Origin: Salvelinus alpinus
Lineage: Eukaryota; Chordata; Actinopteri; Salmoniformes; Salmonidae
Assembly (NCBI RefSeq): GCF_045679555.1
Contig: NC_092099.1
Coordinates: forward strand, 7,746,576-7,810,575
Direction of reading: 5' to 3'
Length of the DNA: 64,000 nt
Shown here piece by piece: positions 1 through 36,419 of this stretch. The notes beneath the pieces were generated by a model. It was not told the DNA's origin. It ran no database searches and saw only the letters and a list, made by a program, of their open reading frames with translations. The translations under genes and the position numbers were made by a program. Within the stretch, counting starts at the first letter, position 1, and each line of letters starts with the position of its first letter.

Positions 1-383
1 CATCATGCACTTCATTACTAGCGTCAGGGTATCAATCCCCCCAGGGTGCTGCGTGCTTTCCCACTTTCCACAACTAAGCAGACATTCAATGATATCACCC
101 CCCCCCCCCCCCTCCTCTCTCTCCTCCACATCTTTTCCCCCACATCATGCTGCTTCGTGCTTGTTCAGTTCAGCCTGACGTGGTCGTTCATTTTAAGGGG
201 GTGAAAGTGCTACGTACAGCGGAATTCCCTCGGTTTTAACACTGTGGGATGTTGCAATTTCTTGTCCTTTTATGTTAGAGGTTGTAGAGAATGTATTTTA
301 GGAACTATACTTACGAATTAAAGGATAATTGTCTGAAGTTTGACGTATCTAAGGTTATGGTATAGTGCAAAACGGACATTATA
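1..383. other. hecw2 intron, left edge of window
   Basis: Intronic by position. It holds a 15-bp C homopolymer (98-112) followed by a CT-rich tract; no exon or repeat family was recognised. Confidence 0.5.
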
Positions 384-1684
384 AACTCAGGGGAAAAAAG
401 AAAGGACCCTTTTCAGGACCCTGTCAAAGATAAATCGTAAAAATCCAAACATGTTAATTGTAAAGGGTTTAAACACCGTTTCCCATGCTTGTTCAATAAA
501 CAATTAATGAACATGCACCTGTGGAACGGTCGTTAAGACACTAGCAGCTTACAGACGGTAGGCAATTAAGGTCAGTTATGAAACCTTAGGACACTAAAGA
601 GGCCTTTCTACTGACTCTGAAAAACACCAAAAGAAAGATGCCCAGGGTCCCAGCTCATCTGTGTGACCATGCCTTAGGCATGTTGCAAAAGGACTGCAGA
701 TGTGGCCAGGGCAATACATTGCAATGTCCGTACTGTGAGACATCTAAGACGGCGCTACAGAGAGACAGGACGGACAGCTGATCGTCCTCGCAGTGGCAGA
801 CCACGTGTAACAACACCTGCACAGGATCTGTACATTTGAACATCACACCTGTGGGACAGTATGGCAATTTACAGTATGGCAACAACTACCCGAGTTACAC
901 CAGGAACGCACAATCCCTCCATCAGTGCTCAGACTATCCGAAATAGACAGAGATGCTGGACTGAGGGCTTGTAGGCCTGTTGTAAGGCAGGTCCTCACCA
1001 GACATCACCAGCAACAATGTCGCCTATGGGCACAAACCCACCGTCGCTGGACCAGACAGGACTGGCAAAAACTGCTCTTCTCTGATGAATCGCGGTTTAG
1101 TCTCACCAGGGTGTGATGGTCAGATTCGCATTTATCGTTGAAGGAATGAGCGTTACTCCGAGGCCTGTACTCTGGAGCGGGATCGATTTGGAGGTGGCGG
1201 GTCCGTCATGGTCTGGGGCGGTGTGTCACAGCATCATCGGACTGAGCTTGTTGTCATTGCAGGCAATCTCAATGCTGTGCATTACAGGGAAGACATCCTT
1301 CTCCCTCATATGGTACCCTTCCTGCAGACTCATCCTGACATGACCCTCCAGCATGACAATACAACCAGCCATACTGCTCGTTCTGTGCGTGATTTCCTGC
1401 AAGACAGGAATGTCAGTGTTCTGCCATGGCCAGCGTAGAGCCCGTATCTCAATCCCATTGGGCACGTCTGGGACCTGTTGGATCGGAGGGTGAGGGCTAG
1501 GTGCCTTGGTGGAAGAGTGGGGTAACATCTCACATATTATTCAATATCTGTCACATGTCTGTGGAACTTGTTCAGTTTGTCTGTTGTTGAAACTTGTTAT
1601 GTTCATACAAATATTTACACATGTTAAGTTTGCTGAAAATAAATGCGGTTGACAGTGAGAGGACACTTATTTTTTTGCTGAGTT
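384..1684 (+). mobile_element. Tc1-like transposon, copy A, full length but dead
   Basis: Inverted ends aactcag (384-390) and ctgagtt (1678-1684) are flanked by TA at 382-383 and 1685-1686, the Tc1/mariner target duplication. The interior matches the same family as 13095-14531 and 33507-34866. Transposase remnants lie at 634-1533. Confidence 0.88.
634..1533 (+). pseudogene. Tc1-like transposase pseudogene (copy A)
   Basis: Pieces of the DDE transposase are recognisable in shifting frames: the HTH part near 634-830, then RPVVRQVLTRHHQQQCRLWA (from 976) and QHDNTTSHTARSVRDFLQDR (near 1350-1410). Several frameshifts and an internal deletion after 1505 rule out function. Confidence 0.8.
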
Positions 1685-1686
1685 TA

Positions 1687-1933
1687 CATGGAACAAGAGT
1701 TGTGATAAGGCTGCAAATGTGGAGTGTAGATATGGGCTGTTCAATAAATATCTGACCGTAACATCATAGTGTTCATTGGGGTCCACCATTTTCGAGTTTT
1801 TCAATAATCAAACATTTTGTCTGTCACTGTCACGTCTTTGTAGACCACAAAACATGCATGTGCATAGTCATTTAGAACCAAACACACAAACTGAGTGGTC
1901 TGACAAAGCTTTTTTGTTCCCTGGCCGGCTCAG
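1687..1933. other. hecw2 intron remainder
   Basis: Unremarkable intron with the acceptor of window exon 1 at its right end; no repeat recognised. Confidence 0.4.
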
Positions 1934-26344
<24,411 letters not shown>

Positions 26345-28569
26345 ACTCTCCAAAATGGCTGCCACAGCCAGGGGTCGAATTGGGAAAGAACAATGGTGGA
26401 GAGGAAATCCTGTCACCTTAGCTTGAGGCGAGACAGTACTCACAGTACACAATGGAAACTGAATAGACATCTACCAGAAATGATCATTTTAGAGAAGCAA
26501 CAAAACCTTTGGGGACAATTTCACCACCAAGACAATCCCAATTTGCCCCCCCCCCCACGGCTTGGCTATACCTCCCGCCTCCATGATCCCACACTTCCTG
26601 GAATCACGTTACTGTTCCATTACCTGCACTGATGCCCTCCATTTGATTCCTGTGTACAACAACCACTCTTGTGCTTTATCTCTTATCTGTTTATTGGCCT
26701 TGGTTACTGTATCCCCTTTTTCCTACAGGGGCTCAGCCTGCCCTTCAAGTCCAGAGACACCTCTTCCTAATACCCTATGCTTCCTCCTGGATTGACCCCC
26801 TGCTCTGGACCTCGGAACTGTATCTTTCTACTCTGGGACTGGAGACTATGTACACTATAATACATCATGGACTAATTCCTTGTCTTCAAACACACACTTA
26901 TTCACTCTCACACACTTTCAAGATGACTCTCATGATTATTTTCTGAGGGGATTAAATTGTATGTCACAGCTCCTAAGGTGCACCAAAGGCATTGACTCAC
27001 TCCAAAACACATTGTACTTCTCTTCGTATGCTAGACTACATGAGCAAGGCTCTAAAACTGACACACACTAACTCACGATAACGAATACAATTGTAGGGTC
27101 ACTCTTTTTCAAAATAAATGAGATGCACTTTCTCATACACATATGTAGCTCCACACACACACACACACTGAGACATTGCCTAACACGGCTCTATTTCTCA
27201 CTAATGATATTGCCTCCCATCCACTGAACTGATGAATGTATCACATAAAAGACTGAATGTATGAAACTTCAGCACCTCTGGCTTGCAGTAGTAGGAGGAC
27301 TGAGGAGCCTTTGCGGCCAAAGAAAAATAAACACCGGAGCCGCACCAGGAAGTTTATCACCTAAAATTTGTGGAATATGGAAGTGGCACCGGACACGTGC
27401 CTTGTTATGAGAGACACTTTCACTCAGTGTTTTGAGGAGGGTTGGTTGGGGACCCGATAGTGGGGCGCACCCATTTCTTCCTCTTGGGTCACAGCCGAAA
27501 AGTTGTAACGAGAGACTTTGTAATGTTTATTTGGTCGGTCAAAAGAACATTCAAATGGCTTTAGGTGTGTTACACACAACAAAAACAGAGCTACAACTCT
27601 TAATTGTATTCTAAAATAGTTCCAGGATACAAACACGAGGGCAGCACATGATATGGTACTTATTACTTCAGTACCGTACACACAGCTATGGAAGCATCTA
27701 TAAGCTCGGGACATACACTACACACCTACACAGATGCTTATGATCTTTTGAAAGCACGTGTTCATCCTGGTTTTGGACTTCTCAGTGCATAACCCCTACC
27801 CAACGGACTCATTCAGACACACACACACACACACGTGTACACAGACACACACCCTTTTTATGTGTGTACGCATGATTACAACTACTGTACAGAGGTCTGT
27901 GCGAGCTAGACAGACAACCCGGGCTGGAAGCCCCACTGTGATGCATTGTGGAGGAAGCCTTCATATCTCAGCCTGGCTTGAAACTGCATGCAAGGTCCAT
28001 CTAAGCAACTCTGTGAGCTGCACTGAGTCCGGGACCCCTAGATGGTGTTGTGTTATATCTCGATATTTGCATGCCGAAATAGTGCAACACAAGTCTGACC
28101 TTAATAGCTTTTGCATGAGGATATCGCTATCGATGTTGAGAAAAGGGCGGGAGGAGCCAGATAAGAACTGTAGGGTATGCTGCTATCATGCGTTATAAAT
28201 GTGTCCGTGATGAGGTGGACGCGGTCAAATAAATATTTAGGTTTTGTGCCACATTGTTTATGGCTTCACAATTGTGAAATGTTATAAGCATTATGTTTGT
28301 TTATATGACGGGTTCTGACTCGTGTTACCGAAGTACTATGGCAACACACATCAAGGGAATTGTTTTTGTTACATTCATGAGATCACCTGTCTTGATGAGA
28401 GGTTAGAGGTCATGGTTCATGGCTACACAGAGAACCACACGGTGTGTGCTGGTCCTGTATGTCTCATCCTTGTGTACTTGTATGTCTGCACCTGTTGTGG
28501 GTGTGTGTAAATATATATTTTGCACCGAATGTACCAAAGGTTTGGGGCTTGCATAGTCAACCATGTCTC

Positions 28570-28598
28570 CCTAATTCTGTCAGGTTGACAGAATTAGG
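28570..28598. repeat. perfect 13-bp inverted repeat (hairpin)
   Basis: CCTAATTCTGTCA (28570-28582), loop GGT, then TGACAGAATTAGG (28586-28598). Confidence 0.95.
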
Positions 28599-28744
28599 AA
28601 TGACCCCAGCCTCGGCTACACATCCCCTTGAGTTTAGAGGGGCAGCTTCATGGCATGCCCAGTAACCCTTCACAACAGGGTTTAAATCATTTCTGCCAAT
28701 CAATACGTTTTCCATTTTTCTTCTGCTGCAAATGTCCAAATAAG

Positions 28745-28750
28745 AATAAA
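28745..28750 (+). promoter_or_regulatory. candidate hecw2 polyadenylation signal
   Basis: Canonical AATAAA followed within 10-20 bp by a T/G-rich tract. Other AATAAA copies at 27113 and 27326 could be used for shorter transcripts. Confidence 0.4.
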
Positions 28751-28770
28751 GTCAGTTTGCTCCTCGCCCA

Positions 28771-29342
28771 ATGAGGACAAAGCTCACCGCCACCACCACT
28801 CCCCATGGCTGATCAATTACCAATAGGATTGGACATCTGTGTCAGAACTACACTCTATGCAAAAGCTCCTGTATCTCTCCATTTCACCACCATTATTGTA
28901 TTAAAAGACTGACAAATGTCAAGTTTTAATTGGTGAGTTTTAATTAGCGATACATGAATGCGTGTTTTCTTTCTGTGTATCTTTTGAGAGATGAACCAGG
29001 GGCTCAGCTAGTGGGCCCAACGCTTAGAGAGCAGCAGATGAAGATCTACAGCATAGAATGGACATGGTTTTCTGTTCTATAAGATAGAGAATATCTCCTT
29101 CTATCCTATATATTTCTTTCTGCAGAAATAAACAAACACATCTTATTTTAACTGTGCATTCCACAAACAACATCTATAGGAAAATACCCAGGCCCAACTA
29201 AACAATTCAAAGGCAAAGTATGTTTTTTTGCTGATCAATGGTGTTCAGCTTTTTGTGCAATACATGTCAGAATGACCCTGTCCTAGGGAGACAATTGTTC
29301 TGTGATCAGATAACACAATGTTATTCTCTTTCAAGTAATCGT
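28771..29342. other. intergenic, unclassified
   Basis: Nothing recognised except AT-rich sequence; the left edge of the DIRS-like element follows. Confidence 0.4.
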
Positions 29343-29530
29343 TTCAGTATTTCACTTATGGGATACGCCCCCAGCGTATTCTTCAGAAGCCTTTGCTAAA
29401 CTACACCAGCCATGATTGGCTGGACGTCGAGACGTGTGCGTCGGGGAAGGGTGTCCCTCCTACACTATAAAAGGTCAGACACAACGTCTCTGAGTCATTG
29501 AAACACCTCTTCTCGCTTCTCATCAGAAAG
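29343..29530 (+). repeat. left terminal inverted repeat of the DIRS-like element
   Basis: About 180 bp pairing with 39100-39280. It includes a TATA-like ctataaaagg at 29465-29474, likely the element promoter. Confidence 0.65.
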
Positions 29531-29909
29531 CTTACCTCGACACGGCTGCATTTTCCAGAGTTAGCTAAACTGTTCACAGCCGTGAGCTTAGAACTCGCTC
29601 GCCGGGCCCGATTCTCTGGATTGTGCGGAGGTGGCAATTTTCCTTTTCCTTCACCATAGAGGAAAATTCTTAGAGGGAGGAACGGGTACAGCTGTGACAC
29701 GGCTATCTCGTTCACCACAAAGTTTGGCTGTATCCCAACAGTGACTAGTCGTTAGCAAGCTAGCCACCACGCTAACTAGCTTTTGTGGTTTTACTTAGAA
29801 AATGTTTTTAATAGCTACACTAAGCTATCTTTTCTAATCTGTCATTTTGGAAACGATATCCGGCCATTCGACTGCCACAGAGTGAAAGCTAAAACATAGC
29901 ATCCCAGCT

Positions 29910-30125
29910 ATGGCAACAAAAGCATCTCCCACTCCAAACGAGGGGAAGCTCCTGGCACGAATCTGCACCTGTGGAAACAAGATATCGGCCAAAGACACCC
30001 ACTTGGTGTGCTCCGCTTGCCTTGAGCTGCAACATGGCCAGGAAGTGTCAGCCTCCCTTGGCTCCTGTCCACACTGTACCCTCTTCACTGTGACTATTGC
30101 ATTTGAGAAATTGCCAATAAACCTA
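29910..30125 (+). pseudogene. DIRS-like gag/ORF1 fragment
   Basis: Starts MATKASPTPNEGKLLARICT. Cys pairs CTCGNK, CSAC and CPHC suggest a zinc-knuckle-like N-terminus. Reading frame is lost where the Tc1 begins near 30125. Confidence 0.55.
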
Positions 30126-31199
30126 AGATCTCGTACAAAGCTGTGTACTACTCCCTTCACAGAACAGCGCAAACTGGCTCCAACCAGAATAGATAGTGAA
30201 ATGGGAGGCCCCAGTGCAAAACTGAGCAAGAGGACAAGTACATTAGAGTGTCTAGTTTGAGAAACAGACGCCTCACAAGTCCTCAACTGGCAGCTACATT
30301 AAATAGTACCCGCAAAACACCAGTTTCAACGTCAACAGTGAAGAGGCGACTCCGGATGCTGGCCTTCTAGGCAGAGTTGCAAAGAAAAAGCCATATCTCA
30401 GACTGGCCAATAAAAATAAAAGATTAAGAATGGCAAAAGAACACAGACACTGGACAGAGGAAGATCGGAAAAAGTGTTATGGACAGACACATCTAAGTTT
30501 GAGGTGTACGGATCCCAAAGAAGAACATTCGTGAGACGCAGAAAAAATGTAAAGATGCTGGAGGAGTGCTTGAGCCATCTGTCAAGCATGGTGGAGGCAA
30601 TGTGATGGTCTGGGGGTGCTTTGGTGGTGGTAAAGTGGGAGATTTGTACAGGGTAAAAAGGATCTTGAAGAAGGAAGGTTATCACTCCATTTTACAACGC
30701 CATGCCACACCATGTGGACGGCACTTAATTGGAGCCAGTTTCCTCCTACAACAGGACAATGACCCAAAGCACAGCTCCAAACTATATAATAACTATTTAG
30801 GGACGAAGCAGTCAGCTGGCCAGCACAGTCACCGGATCTCAACCCTATTGATCTGTTGTGGGAGCAGCTTGACAGTATGGTACGTAAGAAATACCCATCA
30901 AGCCAATCCAACGTGTGGGAGGTGCTTCAGGAAGCATGGGGTGACATCTCTTCAGATTACCTCAACAAACTGACAACTAGAATGCCAAAGGTCTGCAAGG
31001 ATGTAATTGCTGCAAATGGAGGATTATTTGAGTAAAGCAAAGTTTGAAGGACACAATTATTATTTCAATTAAAAATCATTATTTATAACCTTGTCAACGT
31101 TTTGACTATATTTACTATTCATTTTGCAACTTATTTCATGTATGTTTACTTGGAAAACAAGGACATTTCTAAGTGACCCCAAACTTTTGAACGGTAGTG
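30125..31199 (+). mobile_element. Tc1-like transposon (fourth family), 5' truncated
   Basis: Right end ccccaaacttttgaacggta-gtg with TA at 31200-31201. Transposase scraps include KHGGGNVMVWGCFGGGKVGD (near 30583) and a HDND-type block near 30755. The left end is missing. Confidence 0.8.
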
Positions 31200-32472
31200 T
31201 AGTATGTATATTTGTAAACAACAGCTGGTGCATGAAATCTAAGGAAGTCTCAAGGTTTTGCTCGCCTGAGGTAGAGTATCTCATGATAAACTGTAGACCA
31301 CACTATTTACCAAGACAGTATTCATCTATATTCTTCGTAACTGTCTATTTACCACCATAAACCGATGCTGGCACTAAGACCACACTCAATGAGGTGTATA
31401 CGGCCATAAGCAAACAGCAAAACGCTCATCCAGAGGCGGTGCTTCTAGTGGCCAGGGACTTTAATGCAGGGAAACTTTAATCCGTTTTACCATAATTCTA
31501 CCAGCATATTAAATGTGCGACCAGAGGGGAAAAAACTCTAGACGACCTTTACTCCACACACAGAGACGCGTACAAAGCTCTCCCCTGCCCTCCATTTGGC
31601 AAATCTGACCATAATTCTATCCTCCTGTTTCCTGCTTACAAGCAAAAACTAAAGCAGGAAGTACCAGTGACTCGCTCAATACAGAAGTGGTCAGATGACA
31701 TGGATGCTATGCTACAGGACTGTTTTGCTAGCACAGACTGGAATATGTTCCGGGATTTTTCCGATGGTATTGAGGAGTACACCACATCTGTCACTGGCTT
31801 CATCAATAAGTGCATCGATGACGTCGTCCCAACAGTGACTGTAAGTACATACCCCAACCAGAAGCCATGGATGACAGGCAACATCCGCACTGAGCTAAAG
31901 AGTAGAGCTGATGCTTTCAAGGAGCGGGACTCTAACCCGTAAGCTTATAAGAAATCCGACGAACCATCAAACAGCCAAAGCGTCAATACAGGACTAAGAT
32001 TGAATGGTACTATACTGGCTTCGACACTTGTCAGATGTGGCAGGGCTTGCAAACTAGTACAGACTACAAAGGGAAGCACAGCTGCGAGCTGCCCAGTGAC
32101 ACAAGCCTACCAGATGAGCTAAATTACCTCTGTGCTCATTTTGAGGCAAGTAACACTAAAACATGCATGAGAGCATCAGCTGTTCCGGACGACTGTGATC
32201 ACGCTCGCTGTAGCCGATGTAAGACCTTTTAAACAGGTCAACATTCACAAGGCAACAGGGCCAGACGGATTACCATGACGTGTACTCTGAGTATGCACAG
32301 ACCAACTGGCAAGTGTCGTCACTGACATTTTCAACCTCTCCCTGACGGAGTCTGTAATACCAATACCCTGGACCCACTCCAATTTGCATACCACCCCGAC
32401 AGATCCACAGATGATGTAATCTCTATTGCACTCCACACTGCCCTTTCCCACCTGGACAAAAGGAACATCTAT

Positions 32473-33288
32473 GTGAGAATGCTATTCATTGAAAACAGCT
32501 CAGCGTTCAACACCATAGTGCCCTCAAAGCTCATCACTAAGCTAAGGACCCTGGGACTAAACACCTCCCTCTGCAACTGGATCCTGGACTTCCTGATGGG
32601 CTACCCCCAGGTGGTAAGGGTAGGTAACAACACATCCGCCACGTTGATCCTCAACACGGGGGCCCCTCCTGTACTCCCTGTTCACTCATGACTGTGTGCC
32701 AGGCACGACTCCAACACCATCATCAAGTTTGCCTACCACACAACAGTGGTAGGCCTGATCACCCACAGTGATGAGACAGCCTATAGGGAGGAGGTCAGAG
32801 ACCTAGCCGTGTGGTGCCAGGACAACAACCTCTCCCGCTATGTGATCAAGACAAAGGACATGATTGTGGACTACAGGAAAAGGAGGACTGAGCAGGACCC
32901 CATTCTCCTCAACGGGGCTATAATGGAGCAGGTTGAGAGCGTCAAGTTCCTTGGCGTCCACATCAACAACAAACTATCATGGTCCAAACACACCAAGAAC
33001 GCCGTGAATAGGGCACGACAAAGCCTATTCCCCCTCAGGAGACTGAAAAGATTTGGCAATGGACCTCAGATCCTCAAAAGGTTCTATAGCTGCACAATCG
33101 AGAGCATCCTGACTGGTTGCATCACTGCTTGGTATGGCAACTGCTCGTCCTCCGACCGCAAGGCACTACAGAGGGTAGAGCGTACGGCCCAGTACATCAC
33201 TGGGGCCAAGCTTCCTGCCATCCAGGACCTCTACCAGGCGGTGTCAGAGGAAGGCCCTAAAAATTGTCAAAGATTCCAGCCACCCTAG
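32473..33288 (+). pseudogene. LINE reverse transcriptase pseudogene (copy A)
   Basis: Pieces [20 protein letters not shown], then VESVKFLGVHINNKLSWSKH and FYSCTIESILTGCITAWYGN. The block with the catalytic FADD-type motif is frameshifted (caagtttgcctaccacac). Not functional. Confidence 0.8.
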
Positions 33289-33506
33289 TCATAGAATGTT
33301 CTCTCTGCTACCGCACGTGAAGCGGAGCACCAAGTCTAGGTATAAAGACTTCTTAACAGCTTCTATCACCAAGCCATAAGACTCCTGAACAGCTAATCAA
33401 ATGGCTACCCAGACTATTTTCATTGCCCCCCCCCCCCCCCCTTTACGCTGCTGCTACTCTGTTTATTATCTATTCATAGTCACTTAAACTCTACCTACAT
33501 AACTAA

Positions 33507-34866
33507 ATAAATAACTTCACAGATCTTCATTGTAAAGGGTTTAAACACTGTTTCCCATGCTTGTTCAATGAACCATAAACAATTAATGAACATGCACCTG
33601 TGGAACGGTTGTTAAGACACTAACAGCTTACAGACGGTAGGCAATTAAGGTCACAGTTATGAAAACATATGACACTAAAGAGGCCTTTCTACTGACTCTG
33701 AAAAACACCAAAAGAAAGATGCCCAGGGTCCCTGCTCATCTGCGTGAACGTGCCTTAGGCATGCTGCAAGGAGGCATTGCAATGTCCGTACTGTGAGACT
33801 CCTAAGCCAGCGCTACAGGGAGACAGGACGGACAGCTGATCGTCCTCGCAGTGGCAGACCACGTGTAACAACACCTGCACACTATCGGTACATCCGAACA
33901 CCACACCTGCGGGACAGGTACAGGATGGCAACAACAACTGCCCGAGTTACACCAGGAACGCACAATCCCTCCATCAGTGCTCAGACTGTCCACAATAAGC
34001 TGAGAGAGGCTGGACTGAGGGCTTGTAGGCCTGTTGTAAGGCAGGTCCTCACCAGACCTCACAAGGCAACAACGTCGCCTATGGGCACAAACCCATCGTC
34101 GCTGGACCAGACAGGACTGGCAATAAGTGCTCTTCACTGACGAATCGCGGTTTTGTCTCACCAGGGGTGATAGTAGGATTAGAGTTTGTCGTCGAAGGAA
34201 TGAGCGTTACACCGAGGCTTGTAATCTGGAGCGGGATCAATTTGGAGGTGGAGGGTCCGTCATGGTCTGGAGCAGTGTGACACAGCATCATTGTACTGAG
34301 CTTGCTGTCATTGCAGGCAATCTCAACACTGTGCGTTACAGGGAAGACATCCTCCCTCATGTAGTACCCTTCCTGCAGGCTCATCCTGACATGACCCTCC
34401 AGCATGACAATGCCACCAGCCATACTGCTCGTTCTGTGTGTGATTTCCTACAGGACAGGAATGTCAGTGTTCTGCCATGACCAGCGAAGAGCCCGGATCA
34501 CAATCCCATTGAGCACGTCTGGGACCTGTTGGATCGGAGGGTGAGGGCTAGGTCCATTCCCCCCAGAAATGGCCGGGAATGTGCAGGTGCCTTGGTGGAA
34601 GAGTGAGGTAACATCTCACAGCAAGAACTGGCAAATCTGGTGAAGTCAATGAGGAGGAAATATACTGCAGTACTTAATGCAGCTGGTGGCCACACCAGAT
34701 ACCGACTGTTACTTTTGATTTTGACCCCCTCTTTGTTCAGGGACACATTATTCCATTTCTGTTAGTCACACGTCTGTGGAACTTGTTCAGTTCATGTCTG
34801 TTGTTGAATCTTGTTATGTTCATACAAATATTTACACATGTTAAGTTGAGGACAGTGAGAGGACGT
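33507..34866 (+). mobile_element. Tc1-like transposon, copy C, inside LINE copy A
   Basis: Same family as 384-1684 but both ends are shortened. Internal words such as aacttcacagatcttcattg (left) and acagtgagaggacgtta (right) mark its limits. Confidence 0.8.
33717..34720 (+). pseudogene. Tc1-like transposase pseudogene (copy C)
   Basis: Recognisable blocks: RQRYRETGRTADRPRSGRPR near 33806 and QHDNATSHTARSVCDFLQDR near 34400. A deletion near 33775 and frameshifts near 34115 break it. Confidence 0.8.
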
Positions 34867-35076
34867 TACATCTTACCTCAATTGCCTTGACTAACTAGTG
34901 CCCCCGCACATTGACTATGTCCTGGTACCCCCTGTATATAGCCTCGCTCCTGTTATTTTACTGCTGCTCTTTAATTATTTGTTACTTTTATTTTTTACTT
35001 GACACTTATATTTCTTAACTGCATTGTTTGTTTTTCCCCACCCAAAATTGTATTTTTTGTTAAAAGTTTTCCCCTG

Positions 35077-35225
35077 TTTTTCCCCTATCCAATTGGTAGT
35101 GACAGTCTTGTCTCATCGCTGCAACTCCCGTACGGACTCGGGAGAGGCAAAGGTCGAGAGCTGTGTGTCCTCTGAAACACAACCTAACCAAGCCACACTG
35201 CTTCTGGACACAATGCCCAATTAAC
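35077..35225. mobile_element. short SINE-like insertion in the LINE tail
   Basis: Contains ctgcaactcccgtacggact and gaggcaaaggtcgagagctg, words of a widespread salmonid repeat; it splits the LINE 3' end. Confidence 0.45.
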
Positions 35226-35270
35226 CTGTATTTGGCGCATGTGCCAAATAAATTTGATTTCATGTCCCAC

Positions 35271-36330
35271 TACGAGGGTACCCAAAGCCAAACAGACGGA
35301 CAGGCAATTACTACCAGTCTTTCAGAAGGCCTGGAGGAGGTTACCTGTACCTGGAGTACACCTTTCTCCTCCAAGAACCCTATCCAAGGCGGGTCGATGT
35401 TAGACTGTGTTGACATGGAAGGGATTGAGCTTGCCCACATGCCCCCCATCGATCCACTGGTGGCTTCCCATCAACACCCTAGCCAGAAGTCCTCCATGAC
35501 CTCAACTGGCCCCACCTTACCAACCAAGTACGAGCGCTTCCAGTCCTCTGCGACAGAGAAGGTCTACAAGTCAGTCGCCACAGTGGTGAGGGATGTCAGT
35601 CCCCAATGTCAGTTCACATTAAAAAGATGTTACCACTAGCGCAACCAAGCCACAGGCCAAGCGCGCAGTCAGACATGTTTCTGACTAAATCAAAACAAAC
35701 AGCGTGCCTGCCTATAACACCACCAGAGGGCACTAGTGCTTTTTCTGTAGTGATAGGCCACATAAGCGCTTTCCCGGTGCAGGCCAGCTGAGCATGCGCA
35801 GTGCGTTGCAGACAGTCAAATACCCTTCCCCCGACAGAGGGTGCTGCTGCAATTCGCAGTCACCCCACCTCGATTAGAGGGATTTATATACACTCAGGCT
35901 CAGGGGGAATCAGCGTGTGTCTTCCGGGAGGAAATCGCAACGCTACAGAACAGTCAGCTGCTCTTGGAACACCTGACATTTCTAGGTTTCAGAATAAACA
36001 CAGTGAAGAGCGTTCTGATTCCCACGCAGACTGTTTCTAGGTTTAACCCTAGATTCGGTATCATTCAAAGCTCACCTTTCAGTGGAACGTATAAGAACAT
36101 TCCAGGATTGCCTAGCACTGTTTCGCACAGGGTACCTGGTCTCTTTCAAAACATGCCTGAGGCTGCTAGGTTTGATGGCATCAGCTTTAGTAGTCATCCC
36201 ATTAGGACGCTTGAATATGAGAGGGTTTCAACGCTGGGTCTGAGCCCAATACGTCACAAACATCAGTGTACAAATCTCCATAGGTTGCACTGCACTCCTG
36301 GAGACACCTGACATTTCTGTAACAGGGTGT
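35271..36330 (+). pseudogene. DIRS-like gag C-part and reverse transcriptase remnants
   Basis: 35271-35600 reads SLSEGLEEVTCTWSTPFSSK, then GPTLPTKYERFQSSATEKVY; 35841-36311 reads FAVTPPRLEGFIYTQAQGES and EHLTFLGFRINTVKSVLIPT, typical of DIRS RT/RNase H regions. The piece between 35640 and 35820 is a deletion junction. Several frameshifts follow. Confidence 0.6.
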
Positions 36331-36419
36331 CCAGATGGGCACTGTTTATCCAGAAAAGTAGTCAAGATCGACTAATCTCTCTTGGGTTGGGGTGTGACCC
36401 TACTCGCCTGAGTAGCCTC

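Larger units (their letters stand above)
26345..28770 (+). other. hecw2: inferred hecw2 3' UTR
   Basis: No recognised transposon interrupts the stretch after the stop. AATAAA hexamers occur at 27113-27118, 27326-27331 and 28745-28750; the last is followed by T/G-rich sequence and is my preferred end. A short C-run lies near 26549-26557, a CA-rich stretch near 27820-27850, and a perfect hairpin at 28570-28598. The extent is inferred, not shown. Confidence 0.45.
31202..35262 (+). mobile_element. non-LTR retrotransposon (LINE), copy A, interrupted
   Basis: Endonuclease and reverse-transcriptase remnants occur in + frames, followed by a 3' tail ending gccaaataaatttgattt. Interrupted by a Tc1 (33507-34866) between ctacctacata and ttacctcaattgcc, and by a short repeat at about 35077-35225. 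Same family as 51242-54200. The family may be L2/CR1-like; I am not sure. Confidence 0.75.

Noticed and set aside
30125..36330. Endogenous retrovirus
   Set aside because: No LTR pair, integrase or envelope was seen; inverted ends and the RT type fit a DIRS-like element, and the other RT belongs to a LINE.
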